Shown: positions 43,070 to 52,095 of the stretch, piece by piece
Layout: every line of letters starts with the position of its first letter
Position numbering within the stretch: position 1 is the first letter of the stretch
NCBI GenBank assembly: GCA_026645575.1
Contig: JAPKMW010000034.1
Coordinates: forward strand, 28,241 to 92,240
DNA: 64,000 nt
Reading direction: 5' to 3'
Origin: Caldilineaceae bacterium
Lineage (GTDB): Bacteria; Chloroflexota; Anaerolineae; Caldilineales; Caldilineaceae
Made by a program: the position numbers and the translations under genes
The notes under the pieces: model-generated
Database searches by the model: none
Told to the model about the DNA's origin: nothing
The model's input: the letters and a program-made list of their open reading frames with translations, nothing else

Positions 43070-44794
43070 TTAAAACAAGAAATAGCGTTGCGCCATCGGC
43101 AAGACCGTCACCGGTTCACAGGTAAGCAGTTCACCATCGGCGCGCACTTCGTAGCTTTCTGGGTCTACTTCAATGGCGGGCGTTGCAGCGTTATGCACCA
43201 TATTAGCTTTGCTGATGGTGCGACACTTTTCTACTGCGACTACTCGCTTCTGCAACACCAATTGCGTTGGCAGACCCGCTTCTATGGCTGCCTTCGACAT
43301 AAACGACACACTGGTCGGCCCGATGGCGCGGCCAAAGCTGCCGAACATGGGGCGGTATAACACCGGTTGTGGCGTGGGAATGGAAGCGTTGGCGTCGCCC
43401 ATGACGCTCCAGGCAATCAAGCCGCCTTTGACGATCTGTTCTGGCTTGACGCCAAAGAAGGCCGGTTTCCAGATGACCAAATCCGCCAGTTTCCCCGGTT
43501 CAATCGACCCGACCTCGTGGGCAACACCGTGGGTGATGGCCGGGTTGATCGTGTACTTGGCGACATAGCGCTTGACTCGCGTGTTGTCATTGCGGCTGGA
43601 ATCGCCGGGCAGGGGGCCGCGCTGTACCTTCATCTTGTGCGCCGTCTGCCAGGTGCGCGTCACCACTTCGCCGATGCGCCCCATGGCCTGCGAATCGCTG
43701 GAGATCATGCTGATCACCCCCAGGTCGTGCAGAATATCTTCGGCAGCAATCGTTTCCGCACGGATGCGGCTTTCGGCAAAGGCGACATCCTCCGGCACCA
43801 TTGGATTCAGGTGGTGACAGACCATGAGCATATCCAGATGCTCGGCGATGGTATTGACCGTATAGGGCCGCGTCGGGTTGGTGGAGGAGGGCAAGATGTA
43901 GGGATAGGATGCGATCTTGATAATGTCCGGCGCATGACCGCCGCCAGCCCCCTCGGTGTGATAGGTGTGGATCGTGCGCCCGTTGATGGCGGCAATCGTC
44001 GCTTCGACAAAGCCCGCTTCGTTGAGCGTATCAGTGTGGATGGCGACCTGCACATCATATTGGTCGGCCACGGCCAGACAGGCGTCGATAGCGGCGGGGG
44101 TGGTGCCCCAATCTTCATGCAGTTTCAATCCACACGCTCCGGCCAGGATCTGTTCGATCAGCGGCGCCGCCGTTGACGCGTTGCCCTTGCCCAAAAAGCC
44201 AAAGTTCATCGGCCACGCTTCTGCCGCCTGATACATGCGCGCCAGGTTCCAGGCGCCGGGTGTACAAGTGGTGGCGTTGGTGCCGGTGGCCGGTCCCGTG
44301 CCGCCGCCGATCATCGTCGTAATGCCGTTGCTCAATGCTTCATAGATCTGCTGTGGCGCAATGAAATGAATGTGCGAGTCAATACCCCCGGCCGTGACAA
44401 TCTTGCCTTCCCCGGCGATCACTTCCGTCGATGCGCCGACGACTAGTTCGGGATCAACGCCCGCCATTGTATCGGGGTTACCTGCTTTACCGACTTTAAC
44501 AATGCGCCCATCCTTGATGCCAATGTCGCCTTTAACAATGCCCCAGTGGTCGATGATGAGGGCATTGGTAATCACCAGATCAAGCGCCCCGTTCACCCCT
44601 TCACGCGTGGCGCGACTGCTTTGGCCCATGCCATCGCGAATCACTTTGCCGCCGCCAAAGGTGATCTCGTCGCCGTAGACGGTGTAGTCATGTTCGACTT
44701 CGACGATCAACTCGCTGTCGGCCAACCGGACGCGGTCCCCGGTGGTTGGCCCGAACAGATCAGCATACGTTTTGCGTGGAATGGACAAAGTCAT
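43070..44794 (-). CDS. ureC: Urease alpha subunit UreC
   Basis: The catalytic subunit, which hydrolyses urea to ammonia and carbamate at a di-nickel site. 574 residues. Seen: [11 protein letters not shown] (nickel His pair), the carbamylated Lys in GLKLHEDWG near 222, [27 protein letters not shown], the active-site flap MVCHHLNP near 328, and [14 protein letters not shown]. All key residues are present. It overlaps ureB by 4 bases. It is last in the operon ureF-D-A-B-C. Confidence 0.97.
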   Translation of the reverse strand: MTLSIPRKTYADLFGPTTGDRVRLADSELIVEVEHDYTVYGDEITFGGGKVIRDGMGQSSRATREGVNGALDLVITNALIIDHWGIVKGDIGIKDGRIVKVGKAGNPDTMAGVDPELVVGASTEVIAGEGKIVTAGGIDSHIHFIAPQQIYEALSNGITTMIGGGTGPATGTNATTCTPGAWNLARMYQAAEAWPMNFGFLGKGNASTAAPLIEQILAGACGLKLHEDWGTTPAAIDACLAVADQYDVQVAIHTDTLNEAGFVEATIAAINGRTIHTYHTEGAGGGHAPDIIKIASYPYILPSSTNPTRPYTVNTIAEHLDMLMVCHHLNPMVPEDVAFAESRIRAETIAAEDILHDLGVISMISSDSQAMGRIGEVVTRTWQTAHKMKVQRGPLPGDSSRNDNTRVKRYVAKYTINPAITHGVAHEVGSIEPGKLADLVIWKPAFFGVKPEQIVKGGLIAWSVMGDANASIPTPQPVLYRPMFGSFGRAIGPTSVSFMSKAAIEAGLPTQLVLQKRVVAVEKCRTISKANMVHNAATPAIEVDPESYEVRADGELLTCEPVTVLPMAQRYFLF

Positions 44795-45144
44795 ATGACT
44801 GCCCCCTCTGCTTTGGCTTTGACGTTGGCATCATCCAATGCGCCTTGCACCAACCCGCAATGACCTAGCGCCACGCGACTACCTGCCAGCGCCACTAAGG
44901 TTACTTCTTTGGCGTCACCCGGTTCGAAGCGCACTGCTGTTCCCGCCGCAATGTTGAGGCGCATGCCATAGGCTGCCACCCGGTCAAATTCTAAGCCTTG
45001 ATTCACCTCAAAAAAATGATAGTGGCTTCCCACCTGAATCGGTCGGTCGCCGGTGTGGCGCACCAGCAGCGTCACTGTTGCCCGCCCTACATTCGCCGTA
45101 ATGGGCGGAGCCTCTTCATCAATCAACACTTCCCCTGGAATCAT
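44791..45144 (-). CDS. ureB: Urease beta subunit UreB
   Basis: 117 residues, a separate beta subunit as in most bacteria. [20 protein letters not shown] is the typical start, and [17 protein letters not shown] followed by [18 protein letters not shown] is diagnostic. It is a structural subunit of the (UreABC)3 complex. It lies 9 bases after ureA and overlaps ureC. Confidence 0.96.
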   Translation of the reverse strand: MIPGEVLIDEEAPPITANVGRATVTLLVRHTGDRPIQVGSHYHFFEVNQGLEFDRVAAYGMRLNIAAGTAVRFEPGDAKEVTLVALAGSRVALGHCGLVQGALDDANVKAKAEGAVI

Positions 45145-45153
45145 ATTGTCTCC

Positions 45154-45456
45154 CTATTGAATCGGATCATGAACTGTGACCAACTTTGTGCCGTCGGGGA
45201 AGGTCGCTTCCACCTGGACTTCGTGGATCATTGCGGCGATGCCTGACATGACGTCACTTTTTTTGAGAATGGTCGTGCCATAGGTCATGATCTCGGCGAC
45301 GCTTTTGCCGTCGCGCGCCGCCTCTAGAATTTCAAAGCTGAGAATGGCGACGGCTTCTGGATAATTGAGTTTCAACCCGCGCGCTTGCCGTTTGCGCGCT
45401 AATTCGGCAGCCAGAAAGATCATCAACTTTTCTTGTTCGCGTGGGGCGAGATGCAT
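45154..45456 (-). CDS. ureA: Urease gamma subunit UreA
   Basis: 100 residues, the normal gamma-subunit length. [20 protein letters not shown] at the start, [28 protein letters not shown], and [28 protein letters not shown] at the end are family-diagnostic (shown in parts). It is preceded by a 101-base gap that holds a 32-bp perfect palindrome. Confidence 0.96.
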   Translation of the reverse strand: MHLAPREQEKLMIFLAAELARKRQARGLKLNYPEAVAILSFEILEAARDGKSVAEIMTYGTTILKKSDVMSGIAAMIHEVQVEATFPDGTKLVTVHDPIQ

Positions 45457-45481
45457 GGTTCCTCCTCTTTCGATTCTATGT

Positions 45482-45547
45482 AGCCTGCTCGTAGCCGGTC
45501 CGTGACCGGCGTCCAGACGCCGGTCACGGACCGGCTACGAGCAGGCT
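45482..45547. repeat. Perfect 32-bp palindrome between ureD and ureA
   Basis: The arms 45482-45513 and 45516-45547 are exact reverse complements with only CA between. Each arm contains a smaller palindrome (GCCGGTC CGT GACCGGC), so an alternative cruciform or double-hairpin fold exists. It would be very stable in RNA and lies between accessory and structural urease genes. Confidence 0.85.
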
Positions 45548-45557
45548 GGGGTCGCTT

Positions 45558-46421
45558 TCAATAAACCTTTCGCGGCATTACTGCCGGTTGCCCATAAAGC
45601 GCCCACTTGGCGGCTTGCCAGAAGCGGGGCAAGCCGGTCAGCAGGGCGCGATTGTTTATACTCAAGGCGCGGATGCTCAACCCGTGCGCGGCCAACGTGC
45701 TGACACCCCAAATGGTTGTTTCCGGCACGGTGAGGGTCTCGACAAGCTGTTGCAGTTCTTTTTCCAGGGTATGCCAGACCGTTGTCGGCAAGCCGACGCG
45801 ACAGATGTAGAAGGTGGCGCTATAGCGGTAGGGGCCAAAACGCACCAATGAGCTGGGTGTTGTGCGGGTTGGCTGTAGGTGTACCCGTTCCAGGGCAAGT
45901 GGCCGCCCGGCGCCGTGCAGATCGAGCTGGATCTGGAGTTCGTCATAGGCGAATAACTCATCATGCGCCTCGCGACCGGGAGCAAGAACTTCCCAGTAAA
46001 AAAGGCCGGCATCGTCGGCTAACTCGATCTGCGTCACCTGGCGGTAGCGGGAACCGGCGTAGGGGATGAGCGGGTCGGGCAGATATTCGAGCAAACTGCC
46101 CGGCCCTACATGAAAGTGATTTTGCTGGGTTGCCCACGGATAGTCGGGGCGGTGGCGATAGACGCGCGTGGCGCCGGTGGAGGTGATTTGGGCGCGAGCG
46201 CCGGCCTTCACCTCTACAGAGAGCGTTAAATGGTCGCCCCCCAGGACGCCGCCGGAGACATTATGCAAATGGGTCAAGACGGCATGATTAGGCAGCGGAA
46301 AGGCGCGCACCACGCGCAGCGGCGGGCGTTGATCTTTCACCTGCAACAGCGTGTCACTGGTGGCCGTCGGGCGGGTAAAGGAAAGGTGAAGGCGTCCATC
46401 GACGCGATGATTGGTTGGCAC
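45558..46421 (-). CDS. ureD: Urease accessory protein UreD (UreH)
   Basis: The scaffold that binds apo-urease and, with UreF and UreG, channels nickel into the active site. 287 residues. The family segments HNVSGGVLGGDHLTLSVEV, STGATRVYRHR, LEYLPDPLIPYAGSRYRQ and AYDELQIQLDLHG are clear. It lies directly after ureF (2-base gap) and before the palindrome and ureA. Confidence 0.93.
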   Translation of the reverse strand: MPTNHRVDGRLHLSFTRPTATSDTLLQVKDQRPPLRVVRAFPLPNHAVLTHLHNVSGGVLGGDHLTLSVEVKAGARAQITSTGATRVYRHRPDYPWATQQNHFHVGPGSLLEYLPDPLIPYAGSRYRQVTQIELADDAGLFYWEVLAPGREAHDELFAYDELQIQLDLHGAGRPLALERVHLQPTRTTPSSLVRFGPYRYSATFYICRVGLPTTVWHTLEKELQQLVETLTVPETTIWGVSTLAAHGLSIRALSINNRALLTGLPRFWQAAKWALYGQPAVMPRKVY

Positions 46422-46423
46422 AG

Positions 46424-47152
46424 TTAACTGATAAAGAGACGGGTTGCTAAGGTTGGGTGACGCATGCTGGCTAAGTCGAGCATGGGCGTAAAGGTCACAA
46501 GCTGGTCAAGGCATAAACCGCCATCTAGGATGGCCTTATGGTTCGGTGTAAGTTTATGGCTCTCGCTGACAATGGCTGCAATCGGCGCCTTAAGTTCCCA
46601 CAGAATCTCACTGGCGCGCCCCTGACCGATTGGTAGTAGACGGAGACAAGCGGAGACCAACCCTGTCATGCTCTGTTGGAGATAGGCCAGCACCGTCTCC
46701 TCCTCTCCCAGGCGCAAGACCCCGCCGACCAGACCAAAGGCTGTACAGTAGTGGATATCGACAGCGGACTGTTGGGCCAGTGTCTGCGCCTGCTGTAACA
46801 AGCTCGATCCTTCCAGGTGGGCAACGGTTTGGAGAAAACGGCGTCCCAGGGCTGCACTCGCTTCCCGGCTTTCACGTGCTGGTTTAAGCGCTGCATACCA
46901 AAGGTTAAGTTGCAACCATTGATCGAGTGTAGCCGTCGTTTCGGTGGCTCGACCGCAGCGATAGGCCCATCGTCCCAAAACCGCTTCCAACCGTCCCGTT
47001 TCCTGCAATAGGTCACGTAAAAACAGGCATAAGATTTGCGGCGTCAAATTGTTTTGCGCCACTAGTGTTTCCAACCCAAACGAATGGGCGGTGGCGCCAA
47101 TGGGAAACGCGCTATCGGCTAGATGAAGCAGACGTAACAGGGCAAGTGACAT
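46424..47152 (-). CDS. ureF: Urease accessory protein UreF
   Basis: An all-helical accessory protein that bridges UreD and UreG. About 242 residues. LLHLADSAFPIGATAHSFGLE is the family N-terminal signature. The GQGRASEILWELK and SESHKL segments also fit. An in-frame GTG at 47164 is an alternative start. I prefer the ATG at 47152, which gives MSLALLRLLHLADS. It is the first gene of the urease operon. No ureE or ureG is next to it, and ureG is at 18362. Confidence 0.92.
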   Translation of the reverse strand: MSLALLRLLHLADSAFPIGATAHSFGLETLVAQNNLTPQILCLFLRDLLQETGRLEAVLGRWAYRCGRATETTATLDQWLQLNLWYAALKPARESREASAALGRRFLQTVAHLEGSSLLQQAQTLAQQSAVDIHYCTAFGLVGGVLRLGEEETVLAYLQQSMTGLVSACLRLLPIGQGRASEILWELKAPIAAIVSESHKLTPNHKAILDGGLCLDQLVTFTPMLDLASMRHPTLATRLFIS

Positions 47153-47340
47153 GGACAATCCCACTTGGGCATTTTGGTTCGGTTGCGAGATTAAGTAATT
47201 CAGCCTTCAATTGTATGATTAAACAGGATTGACGACTAGCCCAAAGATGTCCTAAAAGCAAAGCGCCCTGATTGTGCAAATTGTATAACGGGCGGCTGTC
47301 AATAGACTGCAACGCAACGGGAGATAGCGACCACTTAACT

Positions 47341-47430
47341 GTGGACTACGCGACTGTAGACTACGCGACTGTAGACTACGCGACTGTAGACTACGCGACT
47401 GTAGACTACGCGACTGTAGACTACGCGATT
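47341..47430. repeat. Six tandem 15-bp repeats in the divergent ureF / phosphoesterase region
   Basis: Six head-to-tail copies of GTAGACTACGCGACT (first and last copy with one change each). Each unit contains the palindrome GTAGACTAC. No spacers are present, so this is not a CRISPR. Of the 411-base gap 47153-47563, the rest is the two promoter regions. I see no gene in it. Confidence 0.9.
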
Positions 47431-47463
47431 GTTCTCGCTTTTGACAGCCTTCTGTTAGGGTGA

Positions 47464-47492
47464 TTGGGCTTAATTTTGGTAAACTGTATGCT
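47464..47492 (+). promoter_or_regulatory. Putative promoter of the phosphoesterase gene
   Basis: -35 TTGGGC (47464-47469), 17-base spacer, -10 TATGCT (47487-47492). The start point near 47499 gives a leader of about 65 bases. It lies just downstream of the 15-bp repeat array. Confidence 0.4.
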
Positions 47493-47563
47493 TGTGTTTC
47501 GGAACAGTCTGTTTTTGGCAACGCGACTGCGCCGTTTGCGTGACGCCGTTGCATGGAGTTAGC

Positions 47564-48316
47564 ATGATTTTTGGCAAAACTGTTACGGTAGAGCGTGTGC
47601 AAGTGCCGCTCTGCCGTTTACATCCGGCGTTAGAAGGGTTCAAGATTGTTCAACTGAGCGATCTCCATTTTCTACCGCATACCCCGCTATCCGTGATTGC
47701 GCGTGCCGCCGAACGCGCCTGTGAACTGAAACCGGATCTGATTGTCCTGACTGGCGATTTTGTGACCCACGAAGCGGAAACCATCTTTGGCCTGAGCGAT
47801 CTGTTCGCTTCGCTGAATGCGCGTTATGGCGTCTTTGCTATTCTGGGCAACCATGATGTGCGCGCCGGCAAGACGCTCATCGGCAAAGCCATTGAGGAGA
47901 CAGGCGTTCTCTTATTACAAAATGAGGGCATCACCTTTGATGTCGGCCATAGCCAATTGACCCTCGCCGGTGTCGATGATTGCCTTTGGGGCCACCCTGA
48001 TCTGGATGCCGCCTTGGCTCAGCGTCCCACCGACGCGACTACCATTCTCTTGGCCCACGAACCTGATGTCATCGACCGCTTTAGCCAGGATGGCCGCGTC
48101 GATCTGCAACTCTCCGGCCACACCCACGGTGGTCAGGTTCGTCTGCCCTTTCTCGGTACGCCGGTTCTTCCCAAGCTCGGCCAGAAATATGTCCATGGCC
48201 TCCATCGCGTCAACGGTAGCTGGCTCTACACCAATCGCGGCATCGGCATGGTCGCGATGCCCATCCGCTTCAACTGCCCACCGGAGGTGACGGAGTTGGT
48301 GTTGTGTAAAGCATGA
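47564..48316 (+). CDS. Calcineurin-like metallophosphoesterase (YkuE type)
   Basis: A two-metal phosphoesterase of 250 residues. Motifs in order: LSDLHF (metal site), LTGDFV, LGNHDV, LLAHEPD and SGHTHGGQVRLP. The order and the closing YTNRGIGM fit the YkuE/YaeI group, whose members are often linked to membrane lipid or phosphodiester hydrolysis. No N-terminal TM is present here, so it should be cytosolic. GGAG lies 7 bases before the ATG at 47564. Upstream in-frame Met codons are in leader sequence. Confidence 0.9.
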   Translation: MIFGKTVTVERVQVPLCRLHPALEGFKIVQLSDLHFLPHTPLSVIARAAERACELKPDLIVLTGDFVTHEAETIFGLSDLFASLNARYGVFAILGNHDVRAGKTLIGKAIEETGVLLLQNEGITFDVGHSQLTLAGVDDCLWGHPDLDAALAQRPTDATTILLAHEPDVIDRFSQDGRVDLQLSGHTHGGQVRLPFLGTPVLPKLGQKYVHGLHRVNGSWLYTNRGIGMVAMPIRFNCPPEVTELVLCKA

Positions 48317-48318
48317 AG

Positions 48319-48405
48319 GGATGACAAGGTGACAGGGTGAAGGGGTGACAAGCTGAAGACGAGCAGATCACCCTGTCACCTTATCACCCCTTCACCTTGT
48401 CATCC
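48319..48405. repeat. GGTGACAGGGTGA word inverted repeat between convergent genes
   Basis: GGATGACAAGGTGACAGGGT onward (48319-48350) faces TCACCCTGTCACCTTATCAC and TTCACCTTGTCATCC (48368-48405). It starts 2 bases after the phosphoesterase stop and contains the TGA stop of the convergent amidohydrolase. It could serve both genes as terminator. Confidence 0.65.
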
Positions 48406-49788
48406 TCCGCGCTGGGGCTGGACAAAGCGACCAGTACCCGCCGGGGCGACGATTTGGCCGTTTTCGTAGACAATGACGCCGTTGACGATGGTGGTACCAA
48501 CCTGGCCCTGGCAGGGGCGACCGTGATAGAGCCGTTCGGTGACTTTGGACTTGGTGAACCAGCGGCTGCTATCGATGACGCCGTTTTTCCTGGGATCGTA
48601 GATTAGCACGTCGGCGTCGGCGCCTGGTTGGATCGTGCCTTTGTTGGGGTAGAGACGGAAGAGGCGGGCCGGTTCGCTACAGACAAATTGGACAGCCTGC
48701 TCTAAGGTCAAGTGGCCGTGGGTCAGCGCCTCGGTCATGACAAAGGGAACCAACCCTTCCACGCCGGGCGCGCCAATGGCCGATTGCCAGATGTTGGTCA
48801 ACCCCCGCTCCTTTTCAGCCAGCATAAAGGGGCTATGATCGGTGGTGATGGCGGCCAGTGAACCGTCGAGCAGCCCTAGCCAAAGGGCATCTTGATCGGC
48901 CAGGGTGCGCAGGGGCGGTTTGATCATGGCAAAGGGGCCATGTTCTACCATCTCTTTTTCGCTAAAGAGCAGGTAGTGGGGACAGGTTTCGCCGCTCATG
49001 GGCAGGCCGTTGCGTTGGGCCGCCTGTAGAACCCGTAGTGCATCAGCGCAGGAGACATGGGCAATGTGGATGTGGGTGCGCACAGCCTGACAAAGGACGC
49101 TTAATTGCGCCACACTCATCGCCTCTACCACCGGTGGTCGACTGGCGAGATAGGCCGCCGCATCCTGACGCCCAGCCCCTTTCACTCGCCCTTCAAAGAG
49201 TTGAATCAACGCTTCGTTTTCGGCGTGAACTGAGGTTAGCAGCCCCGTCTCCTTGATCATCTCCAACGCCGTGTAGATGTGCCCTTCGTTTTCGATACAG
49301 ATGCCGAGAAACTCATCCTCGCGCCCTTTGGGGACGGCGTGGGTAAAAATTTTAAAGCCGCAAGCGCCGGCATCGGCCATACCCAGAATTTCATCGCGAT
49401 TCAAGAGTCCAGGCGCACCGTAGAGACCGAAGTTCACATAAGCTTGCGAAAGTCCCAACGTCTTGCGCGCTTCCAAAATATCGCGGCGGGCGCAGCCAGG
49501 AGTGCTAATCGGCATCTCCAGAATCGTGGTGACGCCACCGGCGGCGGCGGCCTGTGTTTCTGTGATAAAGGTGCCGCGATTGGGGTGGGCGGGCGCCCGT
49601 ACATGAAAGTGGATGTCGATGACACCGGGAAGGATTACCTGATCCTCGGCGTTGATCTCCCGGCGGGCGGCGCCCAAGCCGCCGTTGCGCGCCACAATAG
49701 CAATTTTGTCACCTTCAATGCCCACATCGGCTCTAAAGCTGCCTAGCTCGGTAACAACAGTGCCACCTTTGATTGCAATGTCCAGCAT
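48400..49788 (-). CDS. Cyclic amidohydrolase (dihydroorotase/allantoinase family)
   Basis: A zinc-dependent ring amidohydrolase of about 462 residues. The metal site DIHFHVRAP (about 58-66), the carboxylated Lys in ACGFKIF near 147, HAENEALIQ, IHIAHVSCADALR and TTDHSPF are all present. This group covers dihydroorotase, allantoinase and hydantoinase. With urease and urea uptake in the same region, a purine-ureide or hydantoin role is attractive but unproven. GGGAG lies 6 bases before the ATG at 49788, and a second ATG at 49794 is possible. The stop falls in the repeat at 48400. Confidence 0.9.
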   Translation of the reverse strand: MLDIAIKGGTVVTELGSFRADVGIEGDKIAIVARNGGLGAARREINAEDQVILPGVIDIHFHVRAPAHPNRGTFITETQAAAAGGVTTILEMPISTPGCARRDILEARKTLGLSQAYVNFGLYGAPGLLNRDEILGMADAGACGFKIFTHAVPKGREDEFLGICIENEGHIYTALEMIKETGLLTSVHAENEALIQLFEGRVKGAGRQDAAAYLASRPPVVEAMSVAQLSVLCQAVRTHIHIAHVSCADALRVLQAAQRNGLPMSGETCPHYLLFSEKEMVEHGPFAMIKPPLRTLADQDALWLGLLDGSLAAITTDHSPFMLAEKERGLTNIWQSAIGAPGVEGLVPFVMTEALTHGHLTLEQAVQFVCSEPARLFRLYPNKGTIQPGADADVLIYDPRKNGVIDSSRWFTKSKVTERLYHGRPCQGQVGTTIVNGVIVYENGQIVAPAGTGRFVQPQRGG

Positions 49789-49808
49789 TGGCATCTCCCT
49801 CTCTTATT

Positions 49809-52082
49809 CTATTGCAACGTGAGTAACGCTATAAATTCCGTTTGCCCATTCACTCCGCCGACCGGCGCCACTGCTCCGGTCTGGCTGTCGTAGATTTTGA
49901 GAATGACCTGTTGGGAATCGGCAGGGAGTGCAAGGCCCAACTGATCACGAAAGCCGGGTAGACGCGCCGGGCGATCATCCAGTTGCACCACCACTTGACC
50001 ACTACTGTTGAGCGCCTGTACAGAGAAGCGCCACTCCGCTGCCGGTTGGGCTTGCCAGGTTAAGTCGATCAACAGGTAATCTGCGTGATGGCTGGGGCGC
50101 AGTGTGTAACTCGTTAATACCGCTGCCTCACCAAAGGCAAGTGGTGTTGTTGCGGATGGGAACGGCGGCGTTTGGGTGGCTGTCATGTATTCTACAATGC
50201 GTTGGCTGCCGATCCAAAGTTGGCGCCCGCGGTAGCTCTGTTGATCCAACCAGCGTTCAGTGGCAGCGTTTGGATCATCCTCCACCGTCTCTTGCATAAT
50301 CAGCCAAACGCGCTGGTAGGGCGTGAGCCAGCGGACCAGTTGTTCGTCAAGCGACAACGCCCCACTGTTGCGCACCCAGGCGATATAGGGCACTTCGCTC
50401 GCACCCTGATTCATCCAAAAGCGTTGGCGTCCCTGTTGGTCAGTAGCCGTGGTCAAATCAAGGACGGCAACATCACCAACCGCTTTGTTCATGCGCAAAT
50501 AGGCCAGCACCGCCTGATTGTCAACAGGATTGGCGCTGCTCTCCTGCCAACGGGGATCGTCGGCAGCCAGGTAGACAGTCAAGAGGGCAAAGAGGAGCGT
50601 AAAGCGCACCCCAGCAACCCACCAGTTGTGATCCGGTTGTTGCTGTTGCGCCCGCCTACTGCCAACAACCAGTATAGTGACAAGCGTGCCCCCTGTCAGC
50701 ACAAAACCAACGGTGAACGGCCAGGGTTGTTGCCAGAAACTGGGTTGCCACCAGGCCGGATCAAGCCAAGCACTCTCGAAAAAGTAGCGCCAGTAGGTCA
50801 GCAGGGGCGCGCGTAACGGCGACCAGACCAGTTGGGTAAAGGTGACGCCGCCCTTCATCTGCTCTGCTTCCAATAACTCGAAATTGAGAAACACACCTGG
50901 TGCTTGCACCAAAATGGAAAGCAGCAAACAACCGCCGATCCACCAGCGCGCCGCCCCCTGCGGTTGACGCAGACGGTCCAACGCCGGTAGGCACAACAGT
51001 AGCAACGCTGGCGTGGTCATCACCAACAGGCGCGGCCCCCAGGTGCGACCACCTGTCCAGTCATACCATTTCGCATAGAACAGAAGTGTGAGCAGAAAGA
51101 GTGTGGTTGCTAGGGCATATTCATCAAAACGACCCGTGGCGCGCCACGTTGACAGCCCCCAAAAGAGCAGGAGAATGACCGGCATGTACCAGACCAGCCC
51201 CTTGCCGGGACTAATTAGCAAACCGATGAGTCCGGTCAGGAGCGGCGTGCTGAAGGTTTCAAAAGGCGCCTGGGGGAAGGTAAGCCAGGTGTGAAAGCGC
51301 GTATAGTTGTAGAGCAAGGTCGTCAGCACAATGCCACCCAGTGGCAAGCCCAAAGCGATGATGGCTGGAAAACTAAACAGGGACTGCGGTCGAGTGGCGC
51401 GTTGCAACCGGGCAGTACGTAGTAGGTAAGCCAGAAACGGCGGAATCAGAATTGCGTTAGCAGAACGGGCCAATACCAAAAGGGCCAACCCGCAACTTGT
51501 CCAGAAGAGCGGCATCACCGCTGTTCGTTGGCTTGCCGACGCTGTTGGTCTTCGCTGCTGAAAGACGCCCAGCAGTGCGAGACATAATCCCAGCGCCGCC
51601 AGTGGCTCACTAAAGAGCGTGTGGGTATAGGGCCAGAGTGGTGTTGCTATGCCCAGTGCCAGCGTGGCGAGTGCCGCTGTCGCCGTTGAAAAGTTCAAGG
51701 TGACCACCACGCGATAAAATAAATAGACTGTTACAGCCGTGAGGAACGCATTGGTCAACAGCGCCAGTTGGATCGCCCCCAGGTGTGGCCAAAGCCGGTT
51801 GAGGGCAAACAACGGCAACGCCGCCAGCGCAATGCCCATCCCTTTCTTCGAGTAGAGGTTGCCGTCAACGCCGAGCGCATTCTGGGGTGGGATGCGCTCT
51901 TGATCCCAGGCCATTTGGTTGGTGTGCCACCGCCGTTCGAGCAGCAATGACTCGGTAACTGTGAGCGTGGCAAGCTCATCAATGCTGTGGGTGACACCGG
52001 CATAGGTGAGGAGGTAGAGGGTCAGCAATAGCAACGCGATCCAACGTGCTGGCAACTTTCCCAGTTGAGTGATGATTGTCAT
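49809..52082 (-). CDS. Multi-pass membrane protein, GT39/PMT-like glycosyltransferase candidate
   Basis: 757 residues. Ten or more TM segments in residues 12-490, with a first loop carrying acidic residues (HSIDELATLTVTESLLLERR; GNLYSKKGMGIALAALPLFAL), as in lipid-sugar-dependent glycosyltransferases of the GT39/ArnT type. A soluble C-terminal domain of about 240 residues follows (WLTPYQRVWLIMQETVEDDP; beta-rich end LLIDLTWQAQPAAEWRFSVQ). The usual DE catalytic pair cannot be assigned with certainty, so the specific activity is unknown. Confidence 0.75.
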   Translation of the reverse strand: MTIITQLGKLPARWIALLLLTLYLLTYAGVTHSIDELATLTVTESLLLERRWHTNQMAWDQERIPPQNALGVDGNLYSKKGMGIALAALPLFALNRLWPHLGAIQLALLTNAFLTAVTVYLFYRVVVTLNFSTATAALATLALGIATPLWPYTHTLFSEPLAALGLCLALLGVFQQRRPTASASQRTAVMPLFWTSCGLALLVLARSANAILIPPFLAYLLRTARLQRATRPQSLFSFPAIIALGLPLGGIVLTTLLYNYTRFHTWLTFPQAPFETFSTPLLTGLIGLLISPGKGLVWYMPVILLLFWGLSTWRATGRFDEYALATTLFLLTLLFYAKWYDWTGGRTWGPRLLVMTTPALLLLCLPALDRLRQPQGAARWWIGGCLLLSILVQAPGVFLNFELLEAEQMKGGVTFTQLVWSPLRAPLLTYWRYFFESAWLDPAWWQPSFWQQPWPFTVGFVLTGGTLVTILVVGSRRAQQQQPDHNWWVAGVRFTLLFALLTVYLAADDPRWQESSANPVDNQAVLAYLRMNKAVGDVAVLDLTTATDQQGRQRFWMNQGASEVPYIAWVRNSGALSLDEQLVRWLTPYQRVWLIMQETVEDDPNAATERWLDQQSYRGRQLWIGSQRIVEYMTATQTPPFPSATTPLAFGEAAVLTSYTLRPSHHADYLLIDLTWQAQPAAEWRFSVQALNSSGQVVVQLDDRPARLPGFRDQLGLALPADSQQVILKIYDSQTGAVAPVGGVNGQTEFIALLTLQ

Positions 52083-52095
52083 GAAGTTGATGAAT

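Noticed and set aside
47341..47430. Possible CRISPR array
   Set aside because: The repeats are head-to-tail without spacers, and no cas gene is present.
47252..47602. Open frame with repeated RSLQS units
   Set aside because: It is only the translation of the 15-bp tandem repeat array, which keeps any frame open. It has no ribosome site or homology.
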